From Hydractinia symbiolongicarpus (Eukaryota; Cnidaria; Hydrozoa; Anthoathecata; Hydractiniidae): a DNA stretch of 60,000 bases. The translations under genes and the position numbers were made by a program. The notes under the pieces were generated by a model. That model ran no database searches and was not told the DNA's origin. It saw nothing but the letters and a program-made list of their open reading frames with translations. Location of the stretch: positions 11,100,001-11,160,000 of the forward strand of contig NC_079876.1 of NCBI RefSeq assembly GCF_029227915.1, read 5' to 3'. Below are positions 10,836 to 23,186 of the stretch, one piece after another. Position 1 is the stretch's first letter. Each line of letters begins with the position of its first letter.

Positions 10836-12439
10836 ATTTTAATTTTTATAGTTTTTTGAACCATTGGTGGCTTATCGTGTATACTTTCCCCTGTTAGTTT
10901 TGGATTGGTGACCTAAAGTTATTTCCACGATACAAGGAAAGAAAGAAGCAACTTGAGCTTTAGGAAATATTTAAAAATTGTATCATAAAATTTAAAAAGA
11001 AAGAGTTTTGTTAATACTTTATGGATTGAAATTTCTTCTTCTCACTGCAGCTAGAGGTAGCTAGCTAGGTAATGATTCCATTGAAGGATGACAGCATTTT
11101 CCAAGGTGGTCACAGGCACCACAAAGTAATTCAGTTAGCTAGCTACATCAAAACAAGAAAAAAACGTAAAAGTAACTTTCAAATCATCCATACCTTCGCA
11201 GCTCACTTTTCTTCTGCTGCATGAAAAGGATACCACAAACATGCCAATTCAAGCTGATAATTTGGTACTTTAAAGTCTTCTTTTTAATGAACCCATAAAT
11301 AAAACACGTTTTTGCGCATTATAAACGTTCAAATTAATATAGTGTGCCTTCAAAGAAAAGGTACAAGCTTTCCAACCCGAAGTAATAAGAGAAATAGCAT
11401 GCCAGATAAGCCAATTTTTATCAGGACTTAGTATAAACTATGTATTTGTTTTAGGTCTGTAAAATACACGATAAGTCAAATTAGCCGATAGCCGTTTTCT
11501 GATTGCTTGAGTGTACTTCCCGTTCTTTCGCTCCCGGCAAACGGAAAACCGGGAAATCACGGGGGGTGGTGTACGAAAGACGGGGGCAGGGGGGTACAAA
11601 GCCTATTTATTGTCATTTTTAGCTAACTTTTAATAGAGCTGTTCGGTCCAAACTGATTTGTTCTAGTAGACAAAAAAAATAACCTACTTTTTCGTGAAAA
11701 ATATCATTCTTATTTCTTTACCCTGATTTTATATGATTTTTGTTCTATCGAAATTTTGAGAATCTCGATAATTCTCTTGGTATAGCTCGCGTGTAGCAAA
11801 AGTACTTCACAATTTTGCTTCGCTCGCGAAGCTCAATTGTTTCGCAAAAATCGTGAATTAAACTTCGCTAGATTGGCTAAAAAAGCTGAATAACAAGATC
11901 GACCGAAAAATGAAGCATGGGACGTTATTGCAGCGACCAAAGAACCAATACAATGCCAACTTAATTGATATAGTAGACTTCAAGAAAAAAGAACACATTT
12001 TAGAATGATTGCAACACATAAGAAGGGAATGGCTAACAAATTTGGTCTAAAACGGCAAAGAGAAAAATTAGATAGAAAGGACTATTAAGTCACAAAGCAC
12101 TTAGCAGGAACAAATCGGAAAAGAGTATGCCAAATATTCCAGTCCAAAGAAATTGTTTACGCTTCCGTTACTTGACATTTTAAAGTAGAAACTTACCAAA
12201 CTTCTGTAAAAACGATAGAAATGGAATTGTTGTAAAGATACGATTGGATGAAATAGCACAAATGCACGTCAAGTGTTTTGGTGATGAATGTTAAAATGTT
12301 GAAATTCATGTCTATTTCGCAAAATATTTTAGGCTAAAAAATCCCCCAAAAACGCTTTTTAAAAATACAACAATGAAATACGGATATGCTATGATAAATA
12401 TTCACCTATGTATACACACCATCCGGATAAACTATCTGA
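10836..12439. other. Intergenic, no gene seen
   Basis: Contains AGCTAGCTAG-type runs near 11,055 and 11,138 and a small GC-rich inverted patch near 11,535-11,600. No coding signal is convincing. Confidence 0.4.
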
Positions 12440-12552
12440 GTTCATCACTAACATATTGCCGCATGTAGTGTAGTTGGCTCGCCTGCGGCTCCCGGTTATG
12501 GCGACCGCGGATCGAATCCCGCTCACGGCCAGGCAGTATGTTAGTGATGAAC
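12440..12552. repeat. tRNA-like core between 21-bp inverted repeats
   Basis: The arms 12440-12460 (GTTCATCACTAACATATTGC, plus one C) and 12532-12552 are inverted copies with one mismatch, which becomes a G-U pair in RNA. Between them lies a GC-rich core with box A TAGTGTAGTTG (12466-12476) and box B GGATCGAATCC (12509-12519; matches GWTCRANNC). The core is therefore a tRNA-like pol III promoter enclosed in a long stem. It may be a foldback SINE or a tRNA relic caught in an inverted duplication. Confidence 0.65.
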
Positions 12553-13590
12553 AAAGTAGTTCTCTTTCAGTACAACATTTTTTGTTTCTAATATGAAAAA
12601 CTACGAAGCGGTTTTCTACTACTATCCGCATTTAAAACCCACTCCCCATGGTGTGCAAACATCAGTTTAAAAAAAGGCACGAATTACTGTTGTTTCCGTA
12701 GGTTGAAACAAACATTATGGATGCTACCAAACACTTCCGAGAATAATTTTGTGATGGACGCCTTATGGTATTCAAAACTTCTTAACAGTGTCTTTCTAAC
12801 AAGCGCACTATAATAACTGTAGTATCGCGGTACAGCTACAGCTCGCCTACCATTTATATTACTATATTGGCTATACCTGCGAACCACAAGGCACAGGTTC
12901 GTTCAAATTAGCATTAAAGATGGCTGTTATGTGATGCCTAGTGCGCCTGAGTTATGTCACTTATATAAGATCCTATCTTTATATGAAATACATAATATAA
13001 CACATATTCCAATGACTGTTTTGATCCTGACAATAGGCATTGCAATTCGTCCCATTATGTTTATTGTTTTCCGGTCACGTAGCTCACGCATTGTCCAGTT
13101 CACAGCAAAGTCGACATTGAACAAGATCATTGTAACTTTAGGCTCGTTTCCATTTCACTGGGTTTTCGCTATTGCGCATTGTTAATGACTGCGCATTTGG
13201 TAAAAATCTCTAATTTGTTTAAGTGCGCACGCACTAACACAAAAACTTTTGCGCCATGGCGGAAAATGCAACAAGGCTTTAGGTTAACTCAAAAATATAT
13301 TCTATCTACTCAGATTTTGTGTTTTTAGAGATTAAAATCATACCACTAAAGCCATCTTTTCGACCAAAACTGTAGAATAGAATTATTAAATAACTCCAGA
13401 TTAACTTTCTGAGTGATAAGCGCTGTGCAACTCTCTAGGCGGTGGTATTCATCAAGTTTTTTTTTTAAATTTTTCTTCGGAGATGTGTCTTTCCCAGATG
13501 AATTGCACTGTTAGTTTCTTGTTCACCTTCTTACTGAAAATTCCATCCATCTTAAGATCTGAGATAAGGCTATTTAAGTTTTCATCCTCC
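12553..13590. other. Intergenic, nothing recognised
   Basis: Only short open frames of unremarkable composition. No element ends or RNA gene seen. Confidence 0.4.
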
Positions 13591-13875
13591 TATTTAGTAA
13601 GTAAGTATCTGTAAGTTTTATTGTGCTTGGGGATTCTATTCTAGCGGTTAGCTCTTCCTCCCCTCCGACTGTTACTATGTTACATTACCGGCAGAGATAG
13701 GTATAGCATTGCTCTAACTTGCATGCCTGACACACAAACTGGTTAGCGGTCAGTAGATGGCACCAAATGGCCTGACAACACCGCATTCAAAGAGCACCGC
13801 AGTGGGGACTCGAACCTAAATGAAACTTTATGATTACAACTCGAATGCGCTACCACTACACCATCTCAAATAGTA
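13591..13875 (-). repeat. tRNA-derived SINE (minus strand)
   Basis: Read on the minus strand, box A TGGTGTAGTGG (13863-13853) and box B GGTTCGAGTCC (13816-13806) match the consensus perfectly, at tRNA-like spacing. The T-arm does not pair well, and about 200 bp of non-tRNA body follows toward 13,600, so a SINE is more likely than a tRNA gene. The left limit is a guess. Confidence 0.6.
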
Positions 13876-15164
13876 GTTATAGTCTTTCTGTCCTTATCCT
13901 TATGACCTACCTCCTCTACTCCTCCCTCCCTCCCTCCAGATCAGGATTTCTGATTGGTCAGCACCAGGCGACCTCTGTAGCATTTGTGTTCATCCAATGT
14001 GAAGCAAGAAAAGAATCTCCGTTAGATGCAGTCGCACAATTAAAGAAATGCGCTTGATAAACGCTTTAGATGTAAACCACAAGTAAAAGTTTTGTATAAA
14101 ACTGCGACTTAAGTGAAAACAAGCATAAAAAAGGAGTGGACATCACACCACATGGAACTGTATTAGCTTCCAAATGCTTTTATGAGAAAAACACGATTAA
14201 AGAAAATTAAATAAATTTTCAGTTTTCAATTAAGGGAACCCTTAACCCTGGTGTTGTTGAGAAGCCTGTGGAAAGCCTGTGGTAAAAACTTCTTAAAGAA
14301 TTATAGTCTAACTAGCTAGCTAGCATCGAGCTATTCTGTATTTGTGAAGATAAAGCGAATAATTAAGGCAGATAAATGTGGAAAATAAAACTGAACACGC
14401 TCGTTGGGAATGGGTTGGCTGTCGTCTTTTTTTACTTTACTTTTCCTGGATGTATAGTTTCCGGAATGAAGCTTCTTCGGTAAACTTGGTTCAACTCTAA
14501 AGCGATGGGAATCGGTATCAGTTGTATCCAGAGATACAGACATGCCGCTGTAAGCGAAAGCCATCGTATCACAGTACGCAACTGTTACCGATGTCTATAA
14601 ATCACAGTCAACAGAAACGGGTGCTTAAAAATGAGATGCGATAATGCAAATAATCGATTAAATCATTAGAACGCTCTAATAAAAGTAAATAAAATTTTCT
14701 AAATCTAAATGTAGTCCAATTTGGGTGCAAAGATGTTGAAAATAAGCTAACTCTTTTAAAATAACACTAGTAAAAGTTAATTATTTTACCTTTACTGAAG
14801 TAAATTCTTTTCAATTTTTAACAGCTATCAGATGGCAGTGAACATTTGTTTAAGGAATTTTCAATTCTAACACACAGCTTAAACAAAGGAAAACAATAAT
14901 ATTCTGTTTCGTATGAAAAAATGCATACCGTATTTCCGTCATATGAACCTCATTTCATATAAGCCGCGACTGCAGTTAATTAAGATATCAGAAACTCCAA
15001 CAACATTAGATAACCCACCCCTTTGTGTAAGCCATTTCTTGTTATAAGAAAAAACAACCAGTGTGTTTTTCTTACAAGAATATGTGACAACAACATATTA
15101 TTTACTGACCCACATAATAAATCGAACGCATTTTTATAAAATCGTCAAACCAACTTTGCCTGTT
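13876..15164. other. Intergenic, nothing recognised
   Basis: Holds a CTAGCTAGCTAGC run near 14,314. No gene with supportable exons is visible. Confidence 0.35.
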
Positions 15165-15870
15165 ACACACACTGTCAAGAAAAGTGATACGAAACCTCTC
15201 ACTTGTTATTAATAATGTATATTTCCCATATTGACCCATACTTTTCATTATTTGTCGATAGAAGAAATTTTGTTCAAATATTGCCATTAATTTTTTTACT
15301 ATCTCGTGGTTGCTCGATTTATTCGAATCATATTTTTAGCACAAATTATTAATAATTTAAAAGTAAGTTCTGGTGTAGTTTAGACTAGTTAACTAAGCTT
15401 TTTTCGCAGATACCAAATTCATGTTCTCTTGAACGAAAGCTTAGAGGCAGATAAATGTGAGAGCAGACGTCTAAAATTCAAATCTACCTCACAGCAAACC
15501 ATGGATTACAATGAAGCAATGAGCACAATGTGGGCGTTGTTAAGGTGTATATAAAGGGACAACATCCTTTTGAGCCATATCTTGACCGAGAAACCCAATT
15601 TGGTAGAAAATTAGCAGCGAAATATCTTTTTGATTGTTACGAGAAACAAAAAACGTTTGGCGAATTTAAGTTACTGTATTTCAGCGCTCTCATGGGTATT
15701 AAAAACAAGACAATTATTTTCAATTCCTAAAAGTAGTGAATTGATTTTTAAGAATAAACACTAAATATTGCATTCTAATTAGTTTAAAGTTTACAGCACA
15801 ACATTTTGTGGCTGGGAAGTAGGAAATGTTACGGGAAAGCGAATTTTTCCAAGCAAAGGCAAAACAAACA
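15165..15870. repeat. Copy of intron 5 sequence of the HEPN gene
   Basis: Matches 50,620-51,305 in order and strand, including AAATATTGCCATTAATTTT, TCTCGTGGTTGCTCGATTTA and CTGGTGTAGTTTAG phrases. The matching region lies in the large intron of the 44-56 kb gene. With 25,250-27,885 it forms a collinear, decayed copy of that gene's 3' half. Confidence 0.65.
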
Positions 15871-17858
15871 AGAAACCGCGGTCACAAGAAACATTTCAGT
15901 GTACGCATTCCGGTCAAGAACAGAATAATGTGTCGCTAGGATACCGATCTGGATATTATTGGAGAAATTAATTAGCTGTATCCAGTTTCCTCGATTGTAT
16001 GTCCATATAAATTCTGTATTAGGGGGATGGCAAGTGGGGTAGTAAATATTCATAGAAATAACTAGAACATTGTGTGTCAAAGGAGAAAAAAAAATTAGTG
16101 AAGAATAAAGCCAAACTCTGATATTCTGAATAAGATATTTAATAAAGCCCCGTTTGTTTGTTTGTTTGTTTGCTTGTTCGTTTCTTTCGCTGCAATGAAA
16201 AACTTCTCTACATAAACTTTCTGAATTCTAACTAACTATAAGGAACTCTACAACGTTTTTTTAAAGATAGCCTCCTTTTAAGTCATGTATAGATGGCACG
16301 GCAGCAACAACTTATTTCTTCATCTTAATTAACGGCCATACTTCAATAAAAACAGGTAAAAATGAAGTCCTTAACTTTATATCAGGAAAGCACAACAGCA
16401 TTAGCTTTCTCTTTACGCGAGAAAATTGTAGAGAATTTTTGCTCCAGTGAAATGATCAATAACAATAACTATAATCTTTTGTTTCGTGGACGAGTTCGTC
16501 GTCCAATTAGCTTCGTGAAATCCCTCGTAATGCCCGCCACGTGACTCTAGCATGGCGAATAAGGAGGCTGTGGAAAAAATAAATCAATAGGTCTTATCGC
16601 CTAAAGGTTAGCGCCCAATGAAAAATAGATAATCTTTAAGGTATTTTACAATATGATATGGTAAGAGGAATTACGCACAAATTGCAAAATTTACTCTGAA
16701 ATGCAAACCGACGCTTTTAGATCTGCCCGCCCTAAACATGTTTTTGTTATAATAAATATATGTTAGCTAAAAACGTTGTTTTTAGTTAAAACACATTCAT
16801 CATAATCATATATTTATATATTCATTGCCTGTGTAAAGGACTTTGTAGATTTTTGTACAAATCTTATAAGAAAATCACGGTAAAATATATATTGTCCCTT
16901 TCTCGGAATTTATTTCTAAGCTGTATGAAGTTTTGTTAGTATATTCGGCATATTTCCTAAAAAAAATGATTCAAATTTGCCTACTCATTTCAACGCGTTC
17001 ACCTTCAAGCATAATATTTGTTGGAAGTTCATCCATATCAAGGAAATTGGACTCGTGATGGAGATTTACATACAGGTGGCTTCCATATGTTATAATATAA
17101 TCAAGATCGCGATTTCAAACTTTTATGTGATTGCATTAACTACAGCCATAAGCTAAAACGTTGATTTGCTTCTTCAGTAAAACCGTACTGTCTACTCCCA
17201 TATACAGCTACACCTTCTTACAGTACGGGTTGCCATAATCTTTTTTGCCAACATTTAGTTTTAACCTTTGGGTTAGAGCTGGTGTTAGCTCTTTAGCTAG
17301 CTAGCTAGCTAGCTATTATTTTGATCAGACAGTCAGGGAAAACGTTAAATACGACTATTTTGTTTGAGTACGCTAGCTAGTGGCTCAATTAGAACAGTTT
17401 TCATAGTTAAAGAGAAGGATCAAATATCGTTATTTCGACGTGGCGTGGGGACGGGCTTCGATCGTGACGTTTATCTAAATATCGATTTGGTTTAACATCA
17501 CTGTGATTAACTCAGCTTATTTGAAAACGGAATAGCTTAATTTTTAATTTTTCCTGACTGTCAGTATCCATATACATGCATAGAAACCCTGTTCTGTTTT
17601 GCTTTTTTTTTCGAAATCTTTTGGACATATTCTGTTCAATTTTTTTGAGATTTTTGGGGAAAAAAACTTCGTGAAATCAGTTACTGGTTTCAAGATTTCT
17701 TTATGATTTTTTTTAAAGATGAAAGTCAGATTTATTAACATAAACCAACCTAGAATTTACAATATAAAACACAAATGACTAAAGACATTATACGTGGAAA
17801 GATAACACTTTGAACATTGAAAGGGTGACATTACAATACGAAACGACATATAACTGAT
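15871..17858. other. Intergenic, microsatellites only
   Basis: A (TTTG)n run lies at 16,152-16,172 and a (GCTA)n run at about 17,294-17,315. A 9-bp inverted pair CCGTACTGT/ACAGTACGG brackets 17,186-17,228. No gene seen. Confidence 0.4.
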
Positions 17859-20345
17859 TTAATAGTACATTTGGATGCAATTGTAAATGGACGCTCTATT
17901 CCCCAACGCAAAGTCATTGAGATTAATATCCCTATCTAGCGTCGATCTAGAACCCCGAGCACATCGAATTGTCGACCGTACCAACGAGAAGCATATCTTG
18001 GTTCTTATAACATTCGTTGCTAAAGATACTTGAATGGACCTTTTTTCAGCAATTATATCGACTAAACGTTTAAAGAAGGCTTTGCACTCATCACCCATCG
18101 CACCATTTGTCGCGAATACTTCTTATTTACCGTTTCGTTTTTCTGGAATGTTCTGCTTATTTCCATATCCCTGTAGCTCTGAGCGTAGGCATTGAATACC
18201 CTTCTGTCTAAATATACTCTTTGGTCAGGAATCCAGAAACTGCGTGCACTCACATCCACTCTTGATTCATTTCCGTCGTTTGCCATGCGTTTTTGGAACC
18301 TTTCGCCATTGATTTGAAGAAGACTCAGCTCTACTCATACATCTTTACATACTTCCTTGAGAAGGTCTGCAGTTATGTTGAAAATCTTGTTGTGGAAGCG
18401 TTGTCAACCAATTTGAGACTCCCGTTCGCATATTAGATTCATTGATTTGTTTCTCCTCGTCTGTCATCTCAGCTCGCAATGTTTTAAGATCTTCTTGAAA
18501 GCGTCTGCGTTGTTCTGATTGAATTTGTTGCTTGGATTTGTCACCTTCTTCATTGTTCACCAGGAGAATTTGATTTCTCAGCGAGGCTGTCATTTTCTCG
18601 AGTTCTAATACTCGATCGTTGCATTTTTACAAAACACATCAATTCCCAATCCACCAAGCCTCGTGGGGAGTGCTAAAAGTTTCCTTTCATTATCGTTAAC
18701 GATGTGACCACCAGTTACCGCAAGGATAAACTTGTGTGCGAATAACTTCATCGACAGGTGTCAGGAACTCTTCTATTCCAAAGATCGTTCCTAGAAAGTA
18801 TGTAAATTTGTTCTTGTAGCCTTCTGCGTGGTATGCAGCTTGCGGTTGCGTTACTACTATGTCTGACAGTAGATTGATCTCCCTGACCCATTTGGTCACC
18901 ATAGCTTTTACATACGTCTCTTTGTATTCAACGCTTCCTATTACAGCACCCATGTGTCTTTCACCCTCAACTGTATTTTAAATGCATGTACCTTCGAACT
19001 GCTTTCTGGCTTGTTCAAGTTTGCTTGATTTCACGATCAGCCAAGATTTTAATGGTTGTAGGAAGTATCCGAAACTGGGACGGATTCGCGTCAGATTGTG
19101 CCACCATTTTCGTATTGACTCAAGATTGCCGGATGGGGTGAGGTCATCAGCAAAAGCCATTGTTTTGTTATGATCTGTACCAATGAGATACATCGGAGAA
19201 TAGAGAATGGGGTGTAATTCCTATTGCATATATCGCCATACCAACAGGGTCGCCTTGTTTTTTACCTTCTTTAGATATGCAATTCAGCACCTCCAATGAC
19301 GAAGAGTCGTGGTGGTCGCGTGTAGCAATATTTTACAAAAGTCGATATTTCAGGACAGATAATTCCAATGTTGTGTAGTAATACCGATCTATTCAAGCTG
19401 TTAAAAGTATTCGCTGCATCTACAAGTAAAACTGCATCTGAGTTATCATCTTCAAACATCACTTTCATTGCGTGGATTGCTGCTTCGCTACCTGCTTTTT
19501 GTCCACGCATTTGAGATTTAGATGATGCAGCAACAACATCTTGTTTAACAACACTCATAACAATTTCCCCTGCAACTCGCCTCAAAACTTCTCCAACTCC
19601 AAATGGTCTTAGACTTGACAAGACAAGTCTTGAAGCTAGCAAAGCTTCCAATGTACCATCATCAATTTCTTCAATGCGCATCTTCTTGACTACATTTGCA
19701 AATGCAGTTCGAAGATCTTTTCCAACTTTACCATATATTTTGGATGTGAGGATCTTTCTCCAGCAATCGGCGTCCATACCAGAAGGTTCTGCACCACCTT
19801 TCGTCAATAGTGCAGCTTTTAAAACCATGGCTTTATCTATCACGCCATAGATAACCGGCTCGACCGTTTTCGTTGTCCTTGCATTATCGCGTCTTCGCCA
19901 GCCTCTTTTGCTATGGGTTGCTTCATCCGTAGCAGATCGATAGTCTGATTATTTAGTGGCATATTGTTCGTTGTCAGTTTAATCGCTCCATTCACGTTAC
20001 CTTTCTGCATTAAATCTTCAAACCTCCGAGATATAGTGTTGATGTCGCTTTTTGTATTTTTGCTAGACATTCTTGACTCTATAGCCGCTGCCTCAGCAAG
20101 TAGCTTTAGAAAGTCTCCATTTCGCCAACGAGTTGCTTGAAGCTTGTGGTGGAAGTTGACTAACTTCGTATTCATGCACCTCGCTTGATTTACGGAAACG
20201 TAGATGCTGCAGGACCCCGCGGGCAGACTTGCATCTTTTTCCACACATTTCGCAGTATGATAGCGCCTAATCTTCGTTTTCATGACTTTCGTTTTCATCC
20301 ACATCATTAATATTCCGATTTTCGTTACGTTCATTCTCACAAATT
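17859..20345 (-). pseudogene. Non-LTR-like retroelement relic: reverse transcriptase plus C-terminal nuclease
   Basis: Minus-strand pieces in order: an N-terminal segment (20,340-19,840) with SRRFEDLMQKGNVNGAIKL; RT (19,843-19,271) with VLLVDAANTFNSLNR, the first catalytic Asp region; a frameshift, then SKEGKKQGDPVGMAIYAI (19,265-19,210); the FADD box (19,154-19,143) followed by a FGYFLQPLKSWLIVKSS region; the ATTQPQAAY-like segment (18,953-18,696); a coiled segment ending GVSNWLTTLP (18,593-18,345); and a nuclease-like end with ESRVDVSARSFW and YLDRRVFNAY (18,286-18,062), then FSLVRSTIRCARGSRS (to 17,859). The order RT then nuclease resembles REL-endonuclease retroelements, and the family is common in cnidarian genomes from memory. 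At least four frame breaks, and loss of the Cys/His knuckle normally between NWLTTLP and the nuclease, make it inactive. Confidence 0.75.
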
Positions 20346-20556
20346 CTTGTTTCCCCCATGATTGTTTGCTGAAAACTGATTAAATCCAATTACTTCTATC
20401 GTCACATTTCTTTATGATTGCGCTTAACTTAGGATAATTTGAGAGAATTAATCCCCACAAAAAGTCGAAAATAGGCTGATCCACAGAAAAATTTTATATC
20501 CCAGTAAGAAAGATTCAACAATTATAATTTGCTATCGTGGAATCTGCCTTGTGTAT
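20346..20556. other. Upstream flank of the retroelement relic
   Basis: Short stretch between the N-terminal end of the RT relic and the next MITE. No element boundary can be defined here. Confidence 0.3.
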
Positions 20557-20944
20557 TCCGTAATGATTTAAATAAGCGCTCAACGTTTTTTAAGCACTTC
20601 CTTGAATAAGCGTCCAGTTAATTTCCTTACTGTTCAATAAGCGCCCTGCAATTAAGCACCTTCTTTAATTAAGTCCATATAAAGGGGGCACTTAATCAAA
20701 GACTGCCTTGAGGAACTAGGTGCTTATTAGAAAACATTTCTCTATTTTATTGGGAATAAAAAAACATGCATCTTATGTCGTGAACATTTCTATAGAGCAT
20801 AAATCGCAAATTTTCTTTACATCTTTTGTACATATTTTTCTTAATTTATACAATGCTTAGAATAGTTCTTAAGCACACCCCTTGGTTCAGCGCCCCTGTC
20901 AAAACTTAAATAAGTGCTCAAGCCGCTTATTTGGATCATTACGG
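20557..20944. mobile_element. Small MITE with CCGTAATGAT inverted ends
   Basis: Left end CCGTAATGATTTAAATAAGC (from 20,558) mirrors the right end GCTTATTTGGATCATTACGG (to 20,944). The phrase AATAAGCGC/AAGCACC recurs many times inside as subterminal repeats. TAT flanks both ends and may be a target duplication. No coding capacity. Confidence 0.65.
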
Positions 20945-22085
20945 TATTGCGGTATTTAAATATCACAACTGATAATGCTAAATTGAACATAGAATTTGTA
21001 CAACAATGCTACCAAGTCAATTATTAAGAGCGATGCGCGATTCTTCTATACTACTTGCATGCAGTGCGTGTGCAATGCATTATTGTGTATATGCTATTCT
21101 ACATTTAAAAAATGCACAATACTGGGCTCGGCTTTCTAGCTAGCTATTTACATGTAAGCTTGCGTGAAGCGAATAGTAGACACGCGTGGCCTGGATGACA
21201 AAATATACCTTTCCTTTGCAAAATACCGTCGGAGGCCTAAGTGCCGACCGAGCTTGCGACTTCGATGCAATGACTGAGGGCGATATTTTCGGTACAGCAC
21301 GAGGTAATAGGTTATTATTGTATTAGTTAACCGTTTTAGTTAGATAAATAAAAAATAAGAATTTTGGTTTAATGTTCTTAGAATAATATAATCCACTAGT
21401 ACTACTTTCGTTAATACTCGAGGTCGAAATTCGAAACAATCCTGTCTAAAAACAAATATTTTATTTAGAATTCAAAATTTCCTATGAAGTAAATCTTTGT
21501 AAACAAAACAATAAGATGTTCGACACTCACAGAAGAATATAAAAAGTTAAATGTTCAACTAAAATTTAATTACAGCGAATATTGAAGCAAACTTTCAACT
21601 AGCTAGCTAGCTAGCCAAAAATAACATGGGCTTCAACGACTTTTATATTGGCTGAGTAACCAAGAAACCGAATGAACGGCAGGGGCGGACCTAGCCAATT
21701 TTCTTATTATGTCAGAGCGTTAAATATAGAGAAACAAGGCTGGCGTGTTCAACGCGATAGCTTCAGAATCTTTTGTTACTGGAACGAGTTTTACGTACTA
21801 TAATCCGCCAAGCTAACAAAACAAATAATGTGCTTAACACTGTATAGAAGATTTAAAAAAACTCAACGAATTTTTTTAGCTTGATGCCTAATTAGAATGT
21901 CAACATTTTACAACTTGTTGGTAACAAAATGTGCTAAATTTGTGGACAGTAGTTATAAGTACAAAGGATACCTATCTCTCTTCTAATCAAAAACATCTAA
22001 AAAAAAAATGATGAATTTAGTTTACCAAAATAAACGCCAGAATTAAACTTACGAGAAAACATACTGCAGTGATAAAAAACCTTGA
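20945..22085. other. Intergenic, no gene seen
   Basis: An AGCTAGCTAGCTAGC run lies at 21,598-21,615. The rest shows no coding signal or repeat ends that I can support. Confidence 0.35.
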
Positions 22086-22124
22086 CAGGGTTTATGCGCT
22101 ATAAGGTCTAGCGCATAAACCCTG
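22086..22124. repeat. Perfect 16-bp hairpin
   Basis: Arms CAGGGTTTATGCGCTA (22,086-22,101) and TAGCGCATAAACCCTG (22,109-22,124) with a 7-nt loop. A weaker echo, TCAGGGTTTGTTTGCTATG, follows near 22,178. It may be a terminus of a foldback element. Confidence 0.8.
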
Positions 22125-22705
22125 ACACCCTGTCTTACGGAAGGACATATCATAGTAATAACTAGAAACAACCTTGTCAGGGTTTGTTTGCTATGAAATA
22201 TATGCTAACAGTCTGACATAAAATAGATTTAGGCTAACATCAGTTCATTTAATTCGCGTTGTGATATAGTAGATAGCGCAAAGCAAACTATGAAGTAGAA
22301 GTACTTGAGATTCCAGGTATAATTTGAAAACCCTGGGATTTATTTCGGAAAATATTTCTCGTACACTGCAGCGTAACATTGGGTTCATTTTTTTACTACG
22401 TCGCGTTACAGGGTGAGGAGACTGTATTTGTTACAATTTCGTCTTCCTGTATTTAGTAGTTTTGATAAAACTGAGTATGAGATCATCCTTTTCTATGGGC
22501 AATGTAGCTAGTTAACTAGCTATGTTGAAGAACAGCGAGAAGAAATGCTGCTGAAACTGGTTAATTTAACTGCTAAACTTACCATTGTTGTTGTTTCTAT
22601 CCAATGAAAATGTTTTTATTGACAAATGTATTGTAGAAGTTAATATATAATCATTTCCAATGCTTCTTAAAACATTTTTTTCGAGATTGTTTACATTATA
22701 AGGTA

Positions 22706-23186
22706 TCATTTTTGGATGACGGGCAATACGAATCCATACCGGCCCGTCGTCAAGAGCGCTAAGCCAATCAGAATGCCTAAAAGTCCGTATTGGCCGCTTG
22801 CAAAATCCAGATGGTTAACAATATTCAATAACGCGTTATATGTGATCACATCTTGGTTTTTTGTTGCTAGTTCTAAAATCATTAAAACTATTTTATTTGG
22901 AAGCTGATCAAAATGTTTCTTCGATGCCTTTTGTTGTTGTTTGAAATCCGACGATTCCGACTGCTTCAACGATTTTGGTTGGTTGAGAGACGGGGTCTTC
23001 AATGGTTCTGGCTGGTTGAGACACTGGATATTCAACGATTCTGGTTGGTTGAGACACAAGATTTTTAAAGATTCTGGTTAGTTGAGACACGGTATTTTTA
23101 ACATCTTGTTGGTGGAGACACGGAATCTCAAACCATTCTGGTTGATTTAGACACAGATCTTCAACGATTCTGGTTAATTTAGACAC
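22706..23186 (-). pseudogene. F-box-like fragment with an N-terminal 33-36-bp minisatellite
   Basis: On the minus strand the frame from 23,059 begins with repeats of the type LNQPESL (a minisatellite at about 22,960-23,180 built on CTGGTTGGTTGAGACAC), followed by a Gln/Lys linker and HFDQLPNKIVLMILELAT, which reads like the start of an F-box (LP-x-x-I-x-x-x-I-x). After LLNIVNHL the sequence switches to a hydrophobic tail, GQYGLLGILIGLALL, which looks like unrelated inserted DNA (22,706-22,810). The repeats are also open in a second frame (from 23,186). I take this as a truncated F-box gene fragment; an expressed short protein cannot be excluded. Confidence 0.4.

Noticed and set aside
13806-13863. 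Functional tRNA gene on the minus strand
   Set aside because: Perfect A and B boxes, but the T and anticodon arms do not pair; better explained as a SINE head.
15530-15730. 66-residue open frame
   Set aside because: Lies inside the intron-derived repeat shared with 50.6-51.3 kb, where the matching frame is broken.
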